Source of the DNA: Meghimatium bilineatum
Lineage: Eukaryota > Mollusca > Gastropoda > Stylommatophora > Philomycidae
Assembly: GCA_034231615.1 (NCBI GenBank)
Contig: CM067298.1
Coordinates: 3,787,834-3,851,833 of the forward strand
Reading direction: 5' to 3'
DNA length: 64,000 bases
In this document: positions 60,901 through 61,621 of the stretch, piece after piece
Position numbering within the stretch: position 1 is the stretch's first letter
How the letters are laid out: each line of letters starts with the position of its first letter
The notes under the pieces: model-generated
The model's input: only the letters and a program-made list of their open reading frames with translations
What the model was told of the DNA's origin: nothing
Databases searched by the model: none
Made by a program: the position numbers and the translations under genes

Positions 60901-61517
60901 TTTGTATTATGCTCTGTCTCTGATTATACCCAACATTCACAAGCTAACACTCACAGTGAATTACCAGGTATTACTGTAAGTCAATCTCTGTCTCTGATTA
61001 TGTCCAACATTCACTAGCTAACACTTACAGTGATGATACCAGGTATTTCATTACAATCATTCTTACAGCTGACGGGAAGTGAACCAGGTCTGGTCTAGCA
61101 GCACCGAATCGCTTTGCAACACAAGTAAACATGTTTTCCATACTTGACCAACATTTCATAACAACACTACTTGGTTGTTTTTTTTTACATTCAACAAAAA
61201 ATGTTCTTTATTATTGTTTTCTGTATATTTTGTGTGTTTTGTGACATTTTTTAAAGTGTCTTGTGTATTTTTTCTTGTTGATGTGTCCTGTATATGTATA
61301 CTGTCTGATAAACAGCTTTGTTGAAGTTATGATATTGTGTGTTTTAGTGTTTTGTAAGACTATATTCCAAGCATGATTTGTTCTTTCATTATTCATGTCT
61401 TTCTTCTTCTAGACCTTGGCTAAAGTGATAGCTACAGTTGTCAGATTTTCAGATGAACAGACAAGGAATGTGGTGGCCAGATCTGATTCAAAATTGGTCA
61501 GTATATCATGCAGATAA
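2637..61517 (+). CDS. GOLGA4: Golgin-245 (GOLGA4-like) gene, 19 exons in window, 5' end missing
   Basis: Spliced gene: exons 2637-2792, 10242-10397, 11511-11633, 14846-14971, 17745-17883, 18338-18513, 21405-21524, 24283-24450, 26470-26730, 30218-30433, 33933-34094, 36483-41193, 42758-42888, 53811-53935, 54290-54446, 58693-58740, 59715-59837, 60456-60503 and 61413-61496 total 7230 nt (2410 codons) with no stop. The product is almost all heptad coiled coil ending in a GRIP domain. From family knowledge, golgin-245 is a trans-Golgi tether recruited by ARL1 through GRIP, capturing endosome-derived vesicles with its far N terminus; that part is upstream of this window. Identification rests on a collinear match to remembered vertebrate golgin-245 at both ends (SQDRAFRRMSELRE; KRQDGLLQKCKETI; EPTEFEYLRNILYEYMMG). 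Vertebrate golgin-245 is about 2230 residues, so this one is longer, partly from a 14-residue internal repeat. The 3' end is uncertain: read-through from 61497 stops at TAA 61515-61517, or a further exon lies beyond. Confidence 0.95.
2806..3000 (+). mobile_element. SINE 3' part (family B), GAA tail
   Basis: It starts a few bases after the exon donor. Contains ggtgcaaatataatgg, ttccattctctagactacat, actggaaatctagtaggacc and tgagaataaacactgaagaag. The same blocks occur at 16690-16830 and, on the other strand, at 5600, 12190 and 28555. Confidence 0.7.
3001..4125. other. Intron, no feature recognised
   Basis: AT-rich unique-looking intron of GOLGA4. Short ORFs here have no recognisable domain or coding bias. 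Confidence 0.6.
4195..4385 (-). mobile_element. LINE 3'-end remnant
   Basis: Minus-strand copy of the 3' end also seen at 61640-61830 (shared tctgtctc-gcaatgaaggtt, tggtggtgcactc, taacctgtccatc, tgatgttactct). The ATCATCATCA end at 4205 corresponds to a GATGAT tail. Confidence 0.7.
4386..5590. other. Intron, no feature recognised
   Basis: AT-rich intron without tandem arrays or recognisable retroelement domains. Scattered short ORFs look spurious. Confidence 0.55.
5598..5760 (-). mobile_element. SINE fragment (family B)
   Basis: Starts ttgttctcaaacctccacc, with tccagcgggatgtag, agagaatggaaatgtg and ttttatttgcacaaatgaca, matching in order the copies at 12190 and 28960. Confidence 0.6.
5815..6240. 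repeat. 21-bp minisatellite, about 20 copies
   Basis: Unit tatgtagtacaggtattgtc plus a, with alternating acaggt / acacat / gcacgt variants. Being a multiple of three, it is open in several frames on both strands; these ORFs are not genes. Confidence 0.95.
6768..6826. repeat. CT and TA microsatellites
   Basis: (CT)n followed by (TA)n at the 3' end of a minus-strand LINE fragment. Confidence 0.9.
6827..7740 (-). mobile_element. LINE RT C-terminal remnant, split by a SINE
   Basis: Minus-strand peptides include VATYGCET, MKCYRKILRISWTEKKN, LEGRVPPKRRRERPRKQWTS and, beyond the SINE, KTAPEIVQWRSK. These match in order the plus-strand remnant at 33060-33830 (VEYGCEALTL, MKCYRRILSISWTSKQ). Several stops and frameshifts make it a dead copy. 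A SINE occupies 7222-7502. Confidence 0.8.
7222..7502 (+). mobile_element. SINE (family A), full length with target-site duplication
   Basis: About 281 bp from gcccgtgtgttcccggggcc to a GAAGAAGAAGAAG tail. Target-site duplication aaagtattattt at 7210-7221 and 7503-7514. It is nested in an older LINE remnant. Related copies at 11785-12093 (+), 15036-15320 (-), 19906-20006 (-) and 34295-34562 (-). Confidence 0.88.
7790..9640. repeat. 35-bp minisatellite, about 52 copies, with 39-bp variant units
   Basis: Unit contains tctaagtagtgttgtctgta and cagttcaaatattga. A 39-bp variant (aatgctgtctatacaatgta) occurs at 8044, 8258, 8507 and 8721, spaced 214, 249 and 214 bp (5, 6 and 5 normal units plus one variant). 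Confidence 0.96.
9785..9935. repeat. Dispersed repeat, unknown class
   Basis: Contains cctatatgtactctgtc and gagagtatcactcatagcac; related stretches at 13130-13245 and 18730-18830. No tail or ends recognised. Confidence 0.45.
9950..10027 (-). mobile_element. tRNA-like SINE head fragment and C tract
   Basis: Reverse strand reads gtgggttcgaattccac, a good RNA polymerase III B-box/T-arm, preceded by tatagttgttaaacc like an A box. No full cloverleaf is evident. A run of 13 C follows. Confidence 0.4.
10080..10172. repeat. 23-bp minisatellite, 4 copies
   Basis: Unit gtcaaattcaagatatgttg plus aca, near perfect, about 70 nt upstream of the exon at 10242. Confidence 0.9.
10242..10397 (+). CDS. GOLGA4: GOLGA4 exon 2 (in window)
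   Basis: 52 codons, phase 0 to 0, with good signals: ttgtttttcag acceptor and AAA|gtaggt donor. It begins VRLLKDGKEIPEELQEK and continues the coiled coil, then has a low-complexity linker (ATPPTAGGDNKGN) that breaks the helix, as in the vertebrate protein after VSLLKQR. The end, NQEIELLKSK, re-enters coiled coil. No start or stop is needed; the frame is fixed by both neighbours. Confidence 0.9.
10793..11397. repeat. 25-bp minisatellite, about 24 copies
   Basis: Unit tattatcatgacagaagaca plus gttta, very homogeneous, with a few tcctgata and tacaatga variants; about 110 nt upstream of the exon at 11511. Confidence 0.96.
11511..11633 (+). CDS. GOLGA4: GOLGA4 exon 3 (in window)
   Basis: 41 codons, phase 0 to 0; acceptor ctgttttaag, donor AAG|gtagcc. 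IKRQDGLLQKCKETITSYKE is one of the most recognisable golgin-245 segments (vertebrate form close to KRQENLLKRCKETIQSHKE). The rest is heptad coiled coil. Confidence 0.93.
11785..12093 (+). mobile_element. SINE (family A)
   Basis: Shares aaagaatagcaa, aaggttatggga, catatagggtcag, cagtaaaccatgacac and ggactacatcctgctaat with the copy at 7222. Tail is gaacgcaaaagaaaaaaa. Possible 7-bp duplication ctatatg at 11778 and 12094. Confidence 0.8.
12185..12600 (-). mobile_element. SINE (family B) containing an amplified 54-bp segment
   Basis: Begins ttgttctcaaactcccacc, then ttttatttgcaccaatgtcc, ends near ggacatccacagccatatca; the same order as 28985-29130. The middle is a 54-bp tandem array. Confidence 0.6.
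12271..12516. repeat. 54-bp minisatellite, about 4.6 copies
   Basis: Unit contains gtccagacacatctgacttg, gcagtggtatgtatacattc and agtgtttgac. 54 is a multiple of three, which creates spurious ORFs on both strands. Confidence 0.93.
12890..13110 (+). mobile_element. LINE 3'-end fragments
   Basis: 12890-13008 matches the reverse of 61640-61750 (atggacaggatacagtctaa, agtgttggaggtcc) and ends in a (GAT)n tail. 13015-13110 encodes FDETWKELKGIAKEEKIKEA, a LINE C-terminal motif also seen reversed at 16840-16970. Confidence 0.65.
13310..13495 (+). mobile_element. LINE 3' tail remnant, GAA tail
   Basis: tgtagacatgtt...gtgacgaagaagaaga parallels the 3' end of the LINE at 24801-25840 (tatagacatgtttc...gaacgaaagaagaag). 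Confidence 0.45.
13616..14745 (+). mobile_element. Old copy of the 1.27-kb non-autonomous element
   Basis: Aligns end to end with the reverse strand of 55870-57136: shared tgtggggtgcaaag start, gtgcaccctggaaacagaaa, ataccggaa...gcagagagaaa, gatgggca blocks, and the aaaatca...gtgctgg end. It is diverged, with no tail left. The middle (14130-14470) holds internal tandem segments of roughly 100 bp with tRNA-like gggttcgactct. Confidence 0.75.
14846..14971 (+). CDS. GOLGA4: GOLGA4 exon 4 (in window)
   Basis: 42 codons, phase 0 to 0; acceptor tgttttctttag, weak donor CAG|gttact. The peptide KLHERIQEARKVIEQLQSDR parallels the vertebrate segment around LRDAKNLIEQLEQDK. Coiled coil throughout. Too short and start-less to appear as a conventional ORF. 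Confidence 0.9.
15036..15320 (-). mobile_element. SINE (family A)
   Basis: Reverse-strand copy: ttcttctgtggtcattctca at the tail end, then gctgcgatatctgtg, cctgacacat, atgggacaac and gctattctttgctcc in family order. Strongly diverged. Confidence 0.72.
15777..16018. repeat. 25-bp minisatellite, about 10 copies
   Basis: Unit ggtaggaccggatgaatatg plus gtatt; single-base variants only. Confidence 0.95.
16175..16215. other. G10/C10 inverted homopolymer
   Basis: Ten G (16175-16184), 21 nt, then ten C (16206-16215): a perfect potential hairpin or G-quadruplex/i-motif site. Confidence 0.85.
16498..16578. repeat. 18-19-bp minisatellite, 4 copies
   Basis: Unit cacaaaaataagacaagt with slight length variation. 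Confidence 0.88.
16690..16830 (+). mobile_element. SINE fragment (family B)
   Basis: Contains catttccattctatggacta, tgctggaaatctagtaggac and ccagcaggagtttgagaatg; it holds two tgctggaaatc / tccagcagg arms, the seed of the array at 28556. Confidence 0.7.
16831..16990 (-). mobile_element. LINE C-terminal fragment
   Basis: Minus-strand peptide FGRTWKELEAKERTRQRRFV then GDLCFTGS, typical of the last residues of LINE polyproteins; similar to 13015-13110 on the plus strand. Confidence 0.6.
17515..17676. repeat. 42-bp minisatellite, 4 copies
   Basis: Unit contains gctgatgacttcagtgtggc and accccttcgaccctgacctt; about 70 nt upstream of the exon at 17745. Confidence 0.93.
17745..17883 (+). CDS. GOLGA4: GOLGA4 exon 5 (in window)
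   Basis: 139 nt, phase 0 to 1. Acceptor tgcaacgcag, consensus donor A|gtaagtg. It encodes VHEEMLKKDEELEQFKQQHK and further heptads, parallel to the METLEMKEEEI region of golgin-245. The split codon is completed by the first two bases of the next exon (A+AT, Asn). Confidence 0.88.
18338..18513 (+). CDS. GOLGA4: GOLGA4 exon 6 (in window)
   Basis: 176 nt, phase 1 to 0. Acceptor tgaatcatcag has a weak pyrimidine tract; the alternative AG at 18320 would break frame. Donor CAA|gtatgt. Coiled coil: QEQLEKARNIMKQLKEDKQL onward. It rejoins the frame with exon 7. Confidence 0.87.
19007..19370. repeat. 36/37-bp minisatellite, about 10 copies
   Basis: Unit contains ccttcccacaccgacctgct and gctggaagacagatta; 36 bp or 37 bp depending on an extra C (cacacccgac). 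Confidence 0.95.
19650..19815 (-). mobile_element. Fragment of the 1.27-kb non-autonomous element
   Basis: Reverse strand has cccagggttagcaga and gtgcatcctggaaacagacc, matching the 5' end of the element at 55870-57136. Confidence 0.6.
19906..20006 (-). mobile_element. SINE 3' fragment (family A), GAA tail
   Basis: ttcttctgcgttcattctca, cctgcagattaacaggatgt, gtccggagaatggaaat, gcgatatctgcacc: 3' third of the family A consensus, reversed. Confidence 0.75.
20190..20712. repeat. 65-bp minisatellite, about 8 copies
   Basis: Unit contains tgtgtgtatgactgtagctt, gctggtgtggtgatcatgga and caagcagtggacagtgttga; some copies lack 'tgt' in gactgtagc. Confidence 0.94.
20713..21404. other. Intron, no feature recognised
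   Basis: An open frame of about 90 codons ends at 20915 but begins inside the 65-bp array and resembles nothing I know. The rest is AT-rich intron. Confidence 0.5.
21405..21524 (+). CDS. GOLGA4: GOLGA4 exon 7 (in window)
   Basis: 40 codons, phase 0 to 0; acceptor tttgtttatttcag, donor AAA|gtaagc. It encodes QDFEQNLRDKIQAAVEDRDI and on, coiled coil. A 35-bp minisatellite begins about 40 nt past the donor. Confidence 0.87.
21560..22482. repeat. 35-bp minisatellite, about 26 copies, two subfamilies
   Basis: Unit contains gtgacatgataaagtgtgac and atgatatggtaaatt. The left half is mostly 'gacatgataaag', the right half 'gacatcagaaag', so the array has two homogenised halves. Confidence 0.95.
22525..23372. 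repeat. 32/33-bp minisatellite, about 26 copies
   Basis: Unit contains tagttatcccacccctgtgt and gtgagatctata; 33-bp variants have an extra C. Contains AGATCT in each unit. Confidence 0.95.
23438..23735. repeat. 42-bp minisatellite, 7 copies
   Basis: Unit contains gatgctgtgagcacacacgt and gcagtcatgtgatataaaaa. Confidence 0.94.
23778..24030 (+). mobile_element. tRNA-derived SINE (family C)
   Basis: tRNA-like head (tagcactggcttcgcatatg, gggttcattcccc), body cccaggtcgacccagcctta, accggattaatccgggaagt, and end cattaataaatgctatgggt. A reversed copy lies at 59351-59635. Confidence 0.75.
24283..24450 (+). CDS. GOLGA4: GOLGA4 exon 8 (in window)
   Basis: 56 codons, phase 0 to 0; acceptor tcctgctcaag, donor TCT|gtaagt. 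Coiled coil DKEKDAALMLIQEEMHQKLK through NDELLHKIEELYS. The donor hexamer is also the first bases of a 29-bp tandem array, so eleven GTAAG donors follow the exon in series. Confidence 0.88.
24451..24740. repeat. 29-bp donor-containing minisatellite, 10 identical copies
   Basis: Unit gtaagttgtctgcaaccaaa plus gtgataact, starting exactly at the exon 8 donor. Units start at 24451 and every 29 nt to 24712; an eleventh GTAAG (gtaagctg) is at 24741. Confidence 0.98.
24801..25840 (+). mobile_element. 5'-truncated LINE with RNase H domain, target-site duplication
   Basis: Bounded by gtagacaagct at 24790-24800 and 25841-25851. It encodes an RNase H domain (VRVYTDGSAQNAMRNGGAGV, YDAEIQAI, FLTDARSVLQAL, WIPSHCGITGNEKADQLAKE) with the D-E-D-D catalytic pattern. 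After a frameshift near 25490 comes a C-terminal zinc-knuckle-like region (LRTGHNRLRSHM, CTCGQAAQSAKHILQECSEH). Ends with gaacgaaagaagaagaagaa. RNase H indicates a non-LTR clade with that domain (I/Jockey-like); the clade is inferred. Confidence 0.9.
24934..25515 (+). pseudogene. LINE RNase H ORF fragment, frameshifted
   Basis: Open frame runs from about 24805 to 25515. The RNase H motif TDGSA, the AEIQA glutamate, TDARS and the C-terminal GNEKADQLA aspartate are all present. The next frame (to 25807) carries the Cys-rich tail, so one indel splits the polyprotein. Recent but dead, being 5'-truncated. Confidence 0.82.
25841..26010. repeat. 46-bp minisatellite, about 3.5 copies
   Basis: Unit contains gtagacaagctgtgacagat and taacaccttattagcttgat; it starts at the right target-site duplication of the LINE. 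Confidence 0.92.
26240..26410. repeat. Degenerate AT-rich ATTA/CATCA repeat
   Basis: Irregular iterations of catcaaaattaac / cataattaccatc. Confidence 0.7.
26470..26730 (+). CDS. GOLGA4: GOLGA4 exon 9 (in window)
   Basis: 87 codons, phase 0 to 0; acceptor aattaacctgcag, donor AAG|gtttct (weak at +3 to +5). It encodes ERTELNNRLTTLQGHLESQL and SELQEKLKDKEAEHIRLSEE, all coiled coil. Recognised by open frame, splice signals and phase match to both neighbours. Confidence 0.87.
26967..27645. repeat. 42-bp minisatellite, 16 copies
   Basis: Unit contains tataccctatttgttagttg and ttcttgtagtgtttgaccag. It gives a 276-codon open frame of 14-residue hydrophobic repeats that is not supported as a gene. 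Confidence 0.96.
27646..28540. other. Intron, no clear feature
   Basis: Mostly unrecognised. An acceptor-like tttattgctccag at 27837 is followed by a short open stretch without a donor (see rejected). Confidence 0.5.
28545..29270 (-). mobile_element. SINE (family B) with amplified internal segment
   Basis: Minus-strand family B: a degenerate ttcaaactcttgttgaatctc, then the array 28556-28978, tccagcaggagaaggtcaag, agagaatggagatg, tgttcttatttatgcaagct, gtggtacgtatttgctgag, ggatatccatagccaaatca, in the same order as 5598 and 12185. Confidence 0.65.
28556..28978. repeat. 34-bp SINE-derived minisatellite, about 12 copies
   Basis: Unit contains agatctctcctgtagcagga and cacattgttctact. The reverse complement matches tagtaggaccaatgtcctgc of SINE family B. 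Confidence 0.95.
29279..29706. repeat. 17-bp minisatellite, about 25 copies
   Basis: Unit cagtagaatacatcata, with cagggaaat variants every few units. Confidence 0.95.
29820..29970. repeat. 25-bp minisatellite, about 6 copies
   Basis: Unit tctccagtcaccccatatgt plus ttagt. Confidence 0.9.
29985..30082. repeat. 29-bp minisatellite, 3 copies
   Basis: Unit ttgaagttcacaagctaact plus ggtgattca. Confidence 0.9.
30218..30433 (+). CDS. GOLGA4: GOLGA4 exon 10 (in window)
   Basis: 72 codons, phase 0 to 0; acceptor gtttatttaaaag, donor GAG|gttagt. Coiled coil ELNSQVESSYKTQVEDVKGE to KKEHECQLE. The acceptor is purine-heavy next to AG but has a TTTATTT tract. Confidence 0.87.
30905..31290. repeat. 29-bp minisatellite, left part
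   Basis: Unit tcaataagctgtcaattgta plus gatgagaga. The right part continues at 32275-32480 after a retroelement insertion. Confidence 0.92.
31295..32275 (-). mobile_element. Penelope-like element fragment inside the minisatellite
   Basis: Minus-strand translation near 32040-32270 gives KYTDDG then TELSRFINLINHCNPAIQFT and SVNFLDI, the Y-x-DD and following region of Penelope-like reverse transcriptases. The left part (31385-31450) has the reversed cttgagaaagacctaacggt motif often seen at their ends. Stops and gaps make it defective. It also contains a TSP1-like stretch (31646-31873). Confidence 0.65.
31646..31873 (+). pseudogene. TSP1-like peptide fragment within repeat DNA
   Basis: The 75-codon frame contains LSEWSTCSNACGGDYKLRDY, resembling the WSxCSxxCGG core of thrombospondin type-1 repeats. 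It is too short for a domain and has no splice context. The DNA just before it (31631-31708) recurs at 60280-60351, so it belongs to a dispersed repeat. Could be coincidence or a captured fragment. Confidence 0.35.
32275..32482. repeat. 29-bp minisatellite, right part
   Basis: gtagatcacagataggtcag and caacctgttagtt units, variants of the array ending at 31290. Confidence 0.9.
32686..32967 (-). mobile_element. LINE 3' fragment, left arm of inverted pair
   Basis: Reverse complement of 33551-33831: shares gagggctggct-cttaacaac, cagcatggaaa, gtgttcagagaatccataag, gtcacatgatgat. Confidence 0.85.
33010..33831 (+). mobile_element. LINE RT C-terminal remnant, right arm of inverted pair
   Basis: Decayed reading frames with RYVDDTVLL (33100-33127, the reverse transcriptase Y-x-DD box), KIIIGNFELENVTNFQYLGI, VEYGCEALTLNKTIAKRIVA and MKCYRRILSISWTSKQTYQE. 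Multiple stops. Same family as 6827-7740. Confidence 0.8.
33828..33897. repeat. AT microsatellite
   Basis: About 33 AT dinucleotides at the 3' tail of the LINE remnant and about 35 nt upstream of the exon at 33933. Confidence 0.97.
33933..34094 (+). CDS. GOLGA4: GOLGA4 exon 11 (in window)
   Basis: 54 codons, phase 0 to 0; acceptor aactatcatcag, donor CAG|gtaaca. It encodes ELYAAINGKGEENERLRKTI onward, coiled coil. A 60-bp AT microsatellite lies only about 35 nt upstream, so there is no strong pyrimidine tract and the branch-point region is squeezed. Confidence 0.85.
34295..34562 (-). mobile_element. SINE (family A)
   Basis: tttgttctcaaactcctgca, gattagcaggatgtggtcca, gatatctgcacctttcgacc, gggatgggacagccaactcc and attctttgctccccattcgg: full body reversed. 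Confidence 0.82.
34640..35250 (-). mobile_element. LINE RNase H and C-terminal remnant
   Basis: Minus-strand peptides TLQWIPGNTGIIGNESADKL (RNase H C-terminal motif) and, downstream, NQLRTGTISQSVMAATLKEG with CPECTDDDDPT, a Cys-containing tail. Broken by stops. The RNase H part is preceded by a 25-bp tandem array. Confidence 0.75.
35170..35330. repeat. 25-bp minisatellite, about 6 copies
   Basis: Unit tcaggttgtagagactgacc plus acacc, alternating agagact and agcaact; it abuts the RNase H remnant. Confidence 0.9.
35655..36198. repeat. 28-bp minisatellite, about 19 copies
   Basis: Unit agcaaatggaacattactag plus aacaattt. Variants aacgttactaagac (35810, 36006) and agaaaatgg (35884, 36080) recur 196 bp (7 units) apart, a higher-order duplication. 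Confidence 0.95.
36390..36475. repeat. 42-bp duplication at exon 12 acceptor
   Basis: Two copies of gaaatgttaatcaatgataa, cattgttaacttagttaca; the second runs straight into the pyrimidine tract gttctcttgcag. Confidence 0.88.
36483..41193 (+). CDS. GOLGA4: GOLGA4 giant coiled-coil exon 12 (in window)
   Basis: 4711 nt, phase 0 to 1, 1570 codons without a stop; acceptor cagttctcttgcag, donor TTAG|gtaagc. The open frame continues upstream to 36393 only because intron sequence is open, and ends at a stop 14 nt inside the next intron. It encodes the long flexible rod: Glu/Lys/Gln/Leu-rich heptads, no membrane segment and almost no proline. It includes seven tandem copies of VNYEQISNKLAETE at 39570-39863. 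The last part (MKMMLKELNSHMAVKDREFD) aligns with the vertebrate segment just before the C-terminal hinge. One huge central exon flanked by small ones fits the GOLGA4 gene family pattern. Confidence 0.96.
39570..39863 (+). repeat. Coding 42-bp minisatellite, exactly 7 copies
   Basis: Inside exon 12: seven copies of a 42-bp unit encoding VNYEQISNKLAETE, differing by a single base (act to acg in one copy). 42 bp is 14 residues, two heptads, so copy-number change keeps both reading frame and coiled-coil register. The next codons (VKLAEKD) look like a decayed further copy. Confidence 0.97.
41294..41572. repeat. 25-bp minisatellite, 11 copies
   Basis: Unit gtgtgcttcatatgtcctcc plus tttgt, about 100 nt after the donor at 41194. 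Pyrimidine-rich on this strand; ORFs in all three frames are spurious. Confidence 0.95.
41640..42411 (+). mobile_element. LINE RT C-terminal remnant
   Basis: Peptide KQIERLERIQNEVMRKFLGC followed by TRDT is the post-RT motif of non-LTR elements with RNase H. Further on, in another frame, DDTDVGIYTDVSV resembles an RNase H start and ERVESLERAKMWEY follows. Dead copy. Confidence 0.75.
42540..42745. repeat. Degenerate 22-27-bp repeat
   Basis: Iterations of gttgtgattttgtggtcttg aaac with variable spacing, just upstream of the exon at 42758. Confidence 0.8.
42758..42888 (+). CDS. GOLGA4: GOLGA4 exon 13 (in window)
   Basis: 131 nt, phase 1 to 0; acceptor caatctgaacag, donor CAG|gtaaca. It encodes KSERYEQDLMREHQKDIIEL and ISERDEKIEELHMEYTTKIQ, coiled coil. 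The terminal CAG and the donor are the first bases of a 17-bp tandem array in the following intron. Confidence 0.9.
42886..43262. repeat. 17-bp donor-containing minisatellite, about 22 copies
   Basis: Unit caggtaacatgtgctgt / caggttacatctactgt. The first unit includes the last CAG of exon 13 and its donor. About seven units keep CAG|GTAACA. Confidence 0.94.
43370..51952. repeat. 8.6-kb array of a 27-bp unit with nested higher-order repeats
   Basis: Basic unit acagattatcaactaacatt plus caaatct, with 30-bp cttctacag variants and a tgattttctactgatt variant. Blocks recur: 573, 1368, 885, 531, 885, 531, 573 and about 1359 bp. The distance between each variant block and the following homogeneous block is the same (176 bp). 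The 1368 and 531 blocks differ by 837 bp, exactly 31 units. The rare attattaac unit lies 557 bp into both long blocks (45205, 50823). Open frames up to 455 codons are artefacts of the 27-bp period. Confidence 0.97.
52040..52775. repeat. 35-bp minisatellite, about 21 copies, CAG|GT in each unit
   Basis: Unit contains gatccacactttccccaggt and caatgatggttgatg; variants aataatggtggatca and ttcccaagg alternate in a loose higher-order pattern. Confidence 0.95.
52781..53540 (-). mobile_element. LINE C-terminal remnant
   Basis: Minus-strand peptide YKAKGRLRKKWAENIKIALN is the basic LINE-end motif (GRxxKxWxENI); upstream parts are decayed. Confidence 0.7.
53655..53782. repeat. About 38-bp AT repeat, 3-4 copies, upstream of exon 14
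   Basis: Unit ttgttaacaattggttatga plus tataacaattgttgcatt, itself partly palindromic. Related copies at 54065-54155 beyond the exon. Confidence 0.88.
53811..53935 (+). CDS. GOLGA4: GOLGA4 exon 14 (in window)
   Basis: 125 nt, phase 0 to 2; acceptor ttctatgtcattaaacag, consensus donor AA|gtaagt. It encodes EMTIKYQASLTAAQRGTSEV then Gln/Ser-rich sequence (NSQSQQQLTPLTKQ), leaving the coiled coil. Both flanking introns carry the same AT-rich GTTAACAATT repeat. Confidence 0.88.
53990..54250. repeat. About 176-bp tandem duplication in intron 14
   Basis: ttgcttgaaaaaagttaaat...ttgtaatgatgtgtaatact...agaaatgtgtat at 53999-54073 recurs at 54179-54250. Between them lie GTTAACAATT-type repeats. Confidence 0.82.
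54290..54446 (+). CDS. GOLGA4: GOLGA4 exon 15 (in window)
   Basis: 157 nt, phase 2 to 0; acceptor tttactgtgaatttgtcag, donor CAG|gtacat. The peptide has NNLPKPVTIVPLHQTLDPSD, proline-containing and non-helical, then MQDLELHNIDLQ. This is probably the flexible hinge between rod and GRIP domain. Confidence 0.88.
54495..54985 (-). mobile_element. LINE RT C-terminal remnant
   Basis: Minus-strand VEMWSYRMLRTTLIDKKCNE and DTLKEKLLQKGS resemble the post-RT domain (FEMWAYRRIGRTSW) seen at 61980. Contains a small 15-bp array at 54598-54668. Confidence 0.72.
54598..54668. repeat. 15-bp minisatellite, about 5 copies
   Basis: Unit gttgtcaatcattag. Confidence 0.9.
54990..55165 (+). mobile_element. LINE 3' end with GATGATATATA tail
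   Basis: Plus-strand frame YWRRRQRAVERHDLLRQLTW then HLMIYI, with tail cctgatgatatatatac. Confidence 0.6.
55255..55868. repeat. 28-bp minisatellite, left part (about 22 copies)
   Basis: Unit agcttgtagtgacatctata plus gcaagcac. Interrupted by a mobile element and continued at 57136. Confidence 0.95.
55870..57136 (-). mobile_element. About 1.27-kb non-autonomous retroelement, GAA tail, target-site duplication
   Basis: Markedly more GC-rich than its surroundings. On the minus strand it starts tggggtgcaaagg and ends gagcgaacgttgaagaagaa. It splits the 28-bp array, and cacagcttgtcat occurs on both sides, consistent with target-site duplication, although the array unit itself repeats that sequence. 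An older full-length relative lies at 13616-14745 and a fragment at 19650-19815. The middle has three roughly 100-bp internal repeats (ccggtatagaaa, tactgaaccctttctc). No convincing protein; the longest frame (92 codons, 55894-56172) resembles nothing I know. Confidence 0.8.
57136..58672. repeat. 28-bp minisatellite, right part (about 54 copies)
   Basis: Same unit as 55255-55868. The left edge (57140-57480) is a diverged subfamily (tcgtgatatctatag), then homogeneous units; a block of about 200 bp is repeated at 57880-58080 and 58080-58270. It ends about 20 nt upstream of the exon 16 acceptor. Confidence 0.95.
58693..58740 (+). CDS. GOLGA4: GOLGA4 small exon 16 (in window)
   Basis: 48 nt, 16 codons (AQVSYLNRELNLYKMK), phase 0 to 0; acceptor tattgttttcacag, consensus donor AAA|gtaagt. 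Short coiled coil just before the GRIP domain, similar in place to the NLEDRLKKYEK segment of the vertebrate protein. The 28-bp array ends about 25 nt upstream of its acceptor. Confidence 0.85.
59098..59192. repeat. 14-bp minisatellite, about 6 copies
   Basis: Unit tttgtaaggacac with acactttg variants. Confidence 0.85.
59351..59635 (-). mobile_element. tRNA-derived SINE (family C) with target-site duplication
   Basis: Reverse strand begins gggagccgcaaagtatagtg, gttagagcactggcttcgca, the tRNA-like head with an A box; body matches 23778-24030. Flanks acccagatgcatacca (59335-59350) and acccaggtgcatacca (59636-59651) form a 16-bp duplication with one mismatch. Confidence 0.88.
59715..59837 (+). 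CDS. GOLGA4: GOLGA4 exon 17 (in window), start of GRIP region, GC donor
   Basis: 41 codons, phase 0 to 0; acceptor tttctttattctacag. Donor is GAG|gcaagt, a GC-AG intron. It encodes IEKLEKTGKGISEDDDPTAS and ends IFREPTEFE, the conserved lead-in to the GRIP domain. The donor is otherwise a perfect consensus match, as is usual for GC donors. Confidence 0.93.
59990..60228 (+). mobile_element. LINE 3' end with GATA microsatellite tail
   Basis: Frame NGYKARGRPCKRWITEIKEA is the LINE C-terminal basic motif; the tail is agatagatagatagatag. It lies in the GC-AG intron. Confidence 0.75.
60230..60440. repeat. Degenerate about 20-bp repeat plus dispersed segment
   Basis: tttatgatagaaccacatat iterations flank a segment (60280-60351) shared with 31631-31708. 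Confidence 0.75.
60456..60503 (+). CDS. GOLGA4: GOLGA4 exon 18 (in window), GRIP domain core
   Basis: 48 nt, 16 codons: YLRNILYEYMMGKETK, phase 0 to 0; acceptor ctgtttatatttcag, donor AAG|gtaact. This is the GRIP signature. The first residue is the invariant tyrosine which, in golgin-245, is required for binding ARL1-GTP and Golgi targeting. Confidence 0.96.
60504..61412. other. Last internal intron; one 74-bp duplication
   Basis: tctctgtctctgattat...ccaacattcac...agctaacac occurs at 60915-60985 and 60988-61060. Nothing else recognised. Confidence 0.7.
61413..61496 (+). CDS. GOLGA4: GOLGA4 exon 19 (in window), end of GRIP domain
   Basis: 28 codons from acceptor ttcttcttctag: TLAKVIATVVRFSDEQTRNV and VARSDSKL, the second half of GRIP. 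Homology ends at 61496. What follows is either a weak donor (TTG|gtcagt), as in vertebrates where short alternative C-terminal tails are spliced on after this point, or a read-through tail VSISCR and TAA at 61515-61517 with AATAAA at 61516-61521. I could not recognise a final exon in 61500-64000. Confidence 0.93.
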
Positions 61518-61521
61518 TAAA
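61516..61521 (+). promoter_or_regulatory. Possible polyadenylation signal AATAAA overlapping the read-through stop
   Basis: AATAAA starts one base into the TAA at 61515-61517. If the exon is not spliced further, the 3' UTR would be almost absent, so the assignment is weak. Confidence 0.3.
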
Positions 61522-61621
61522 ATATTTGATAGATTATTCTTGTACTTAGAGTCTTGAATATTACGGCTGTATCCGTAGAATGTAAGAACACTTGGAAGTA
61601 TGTAGCTATTAGTTAATAAGC

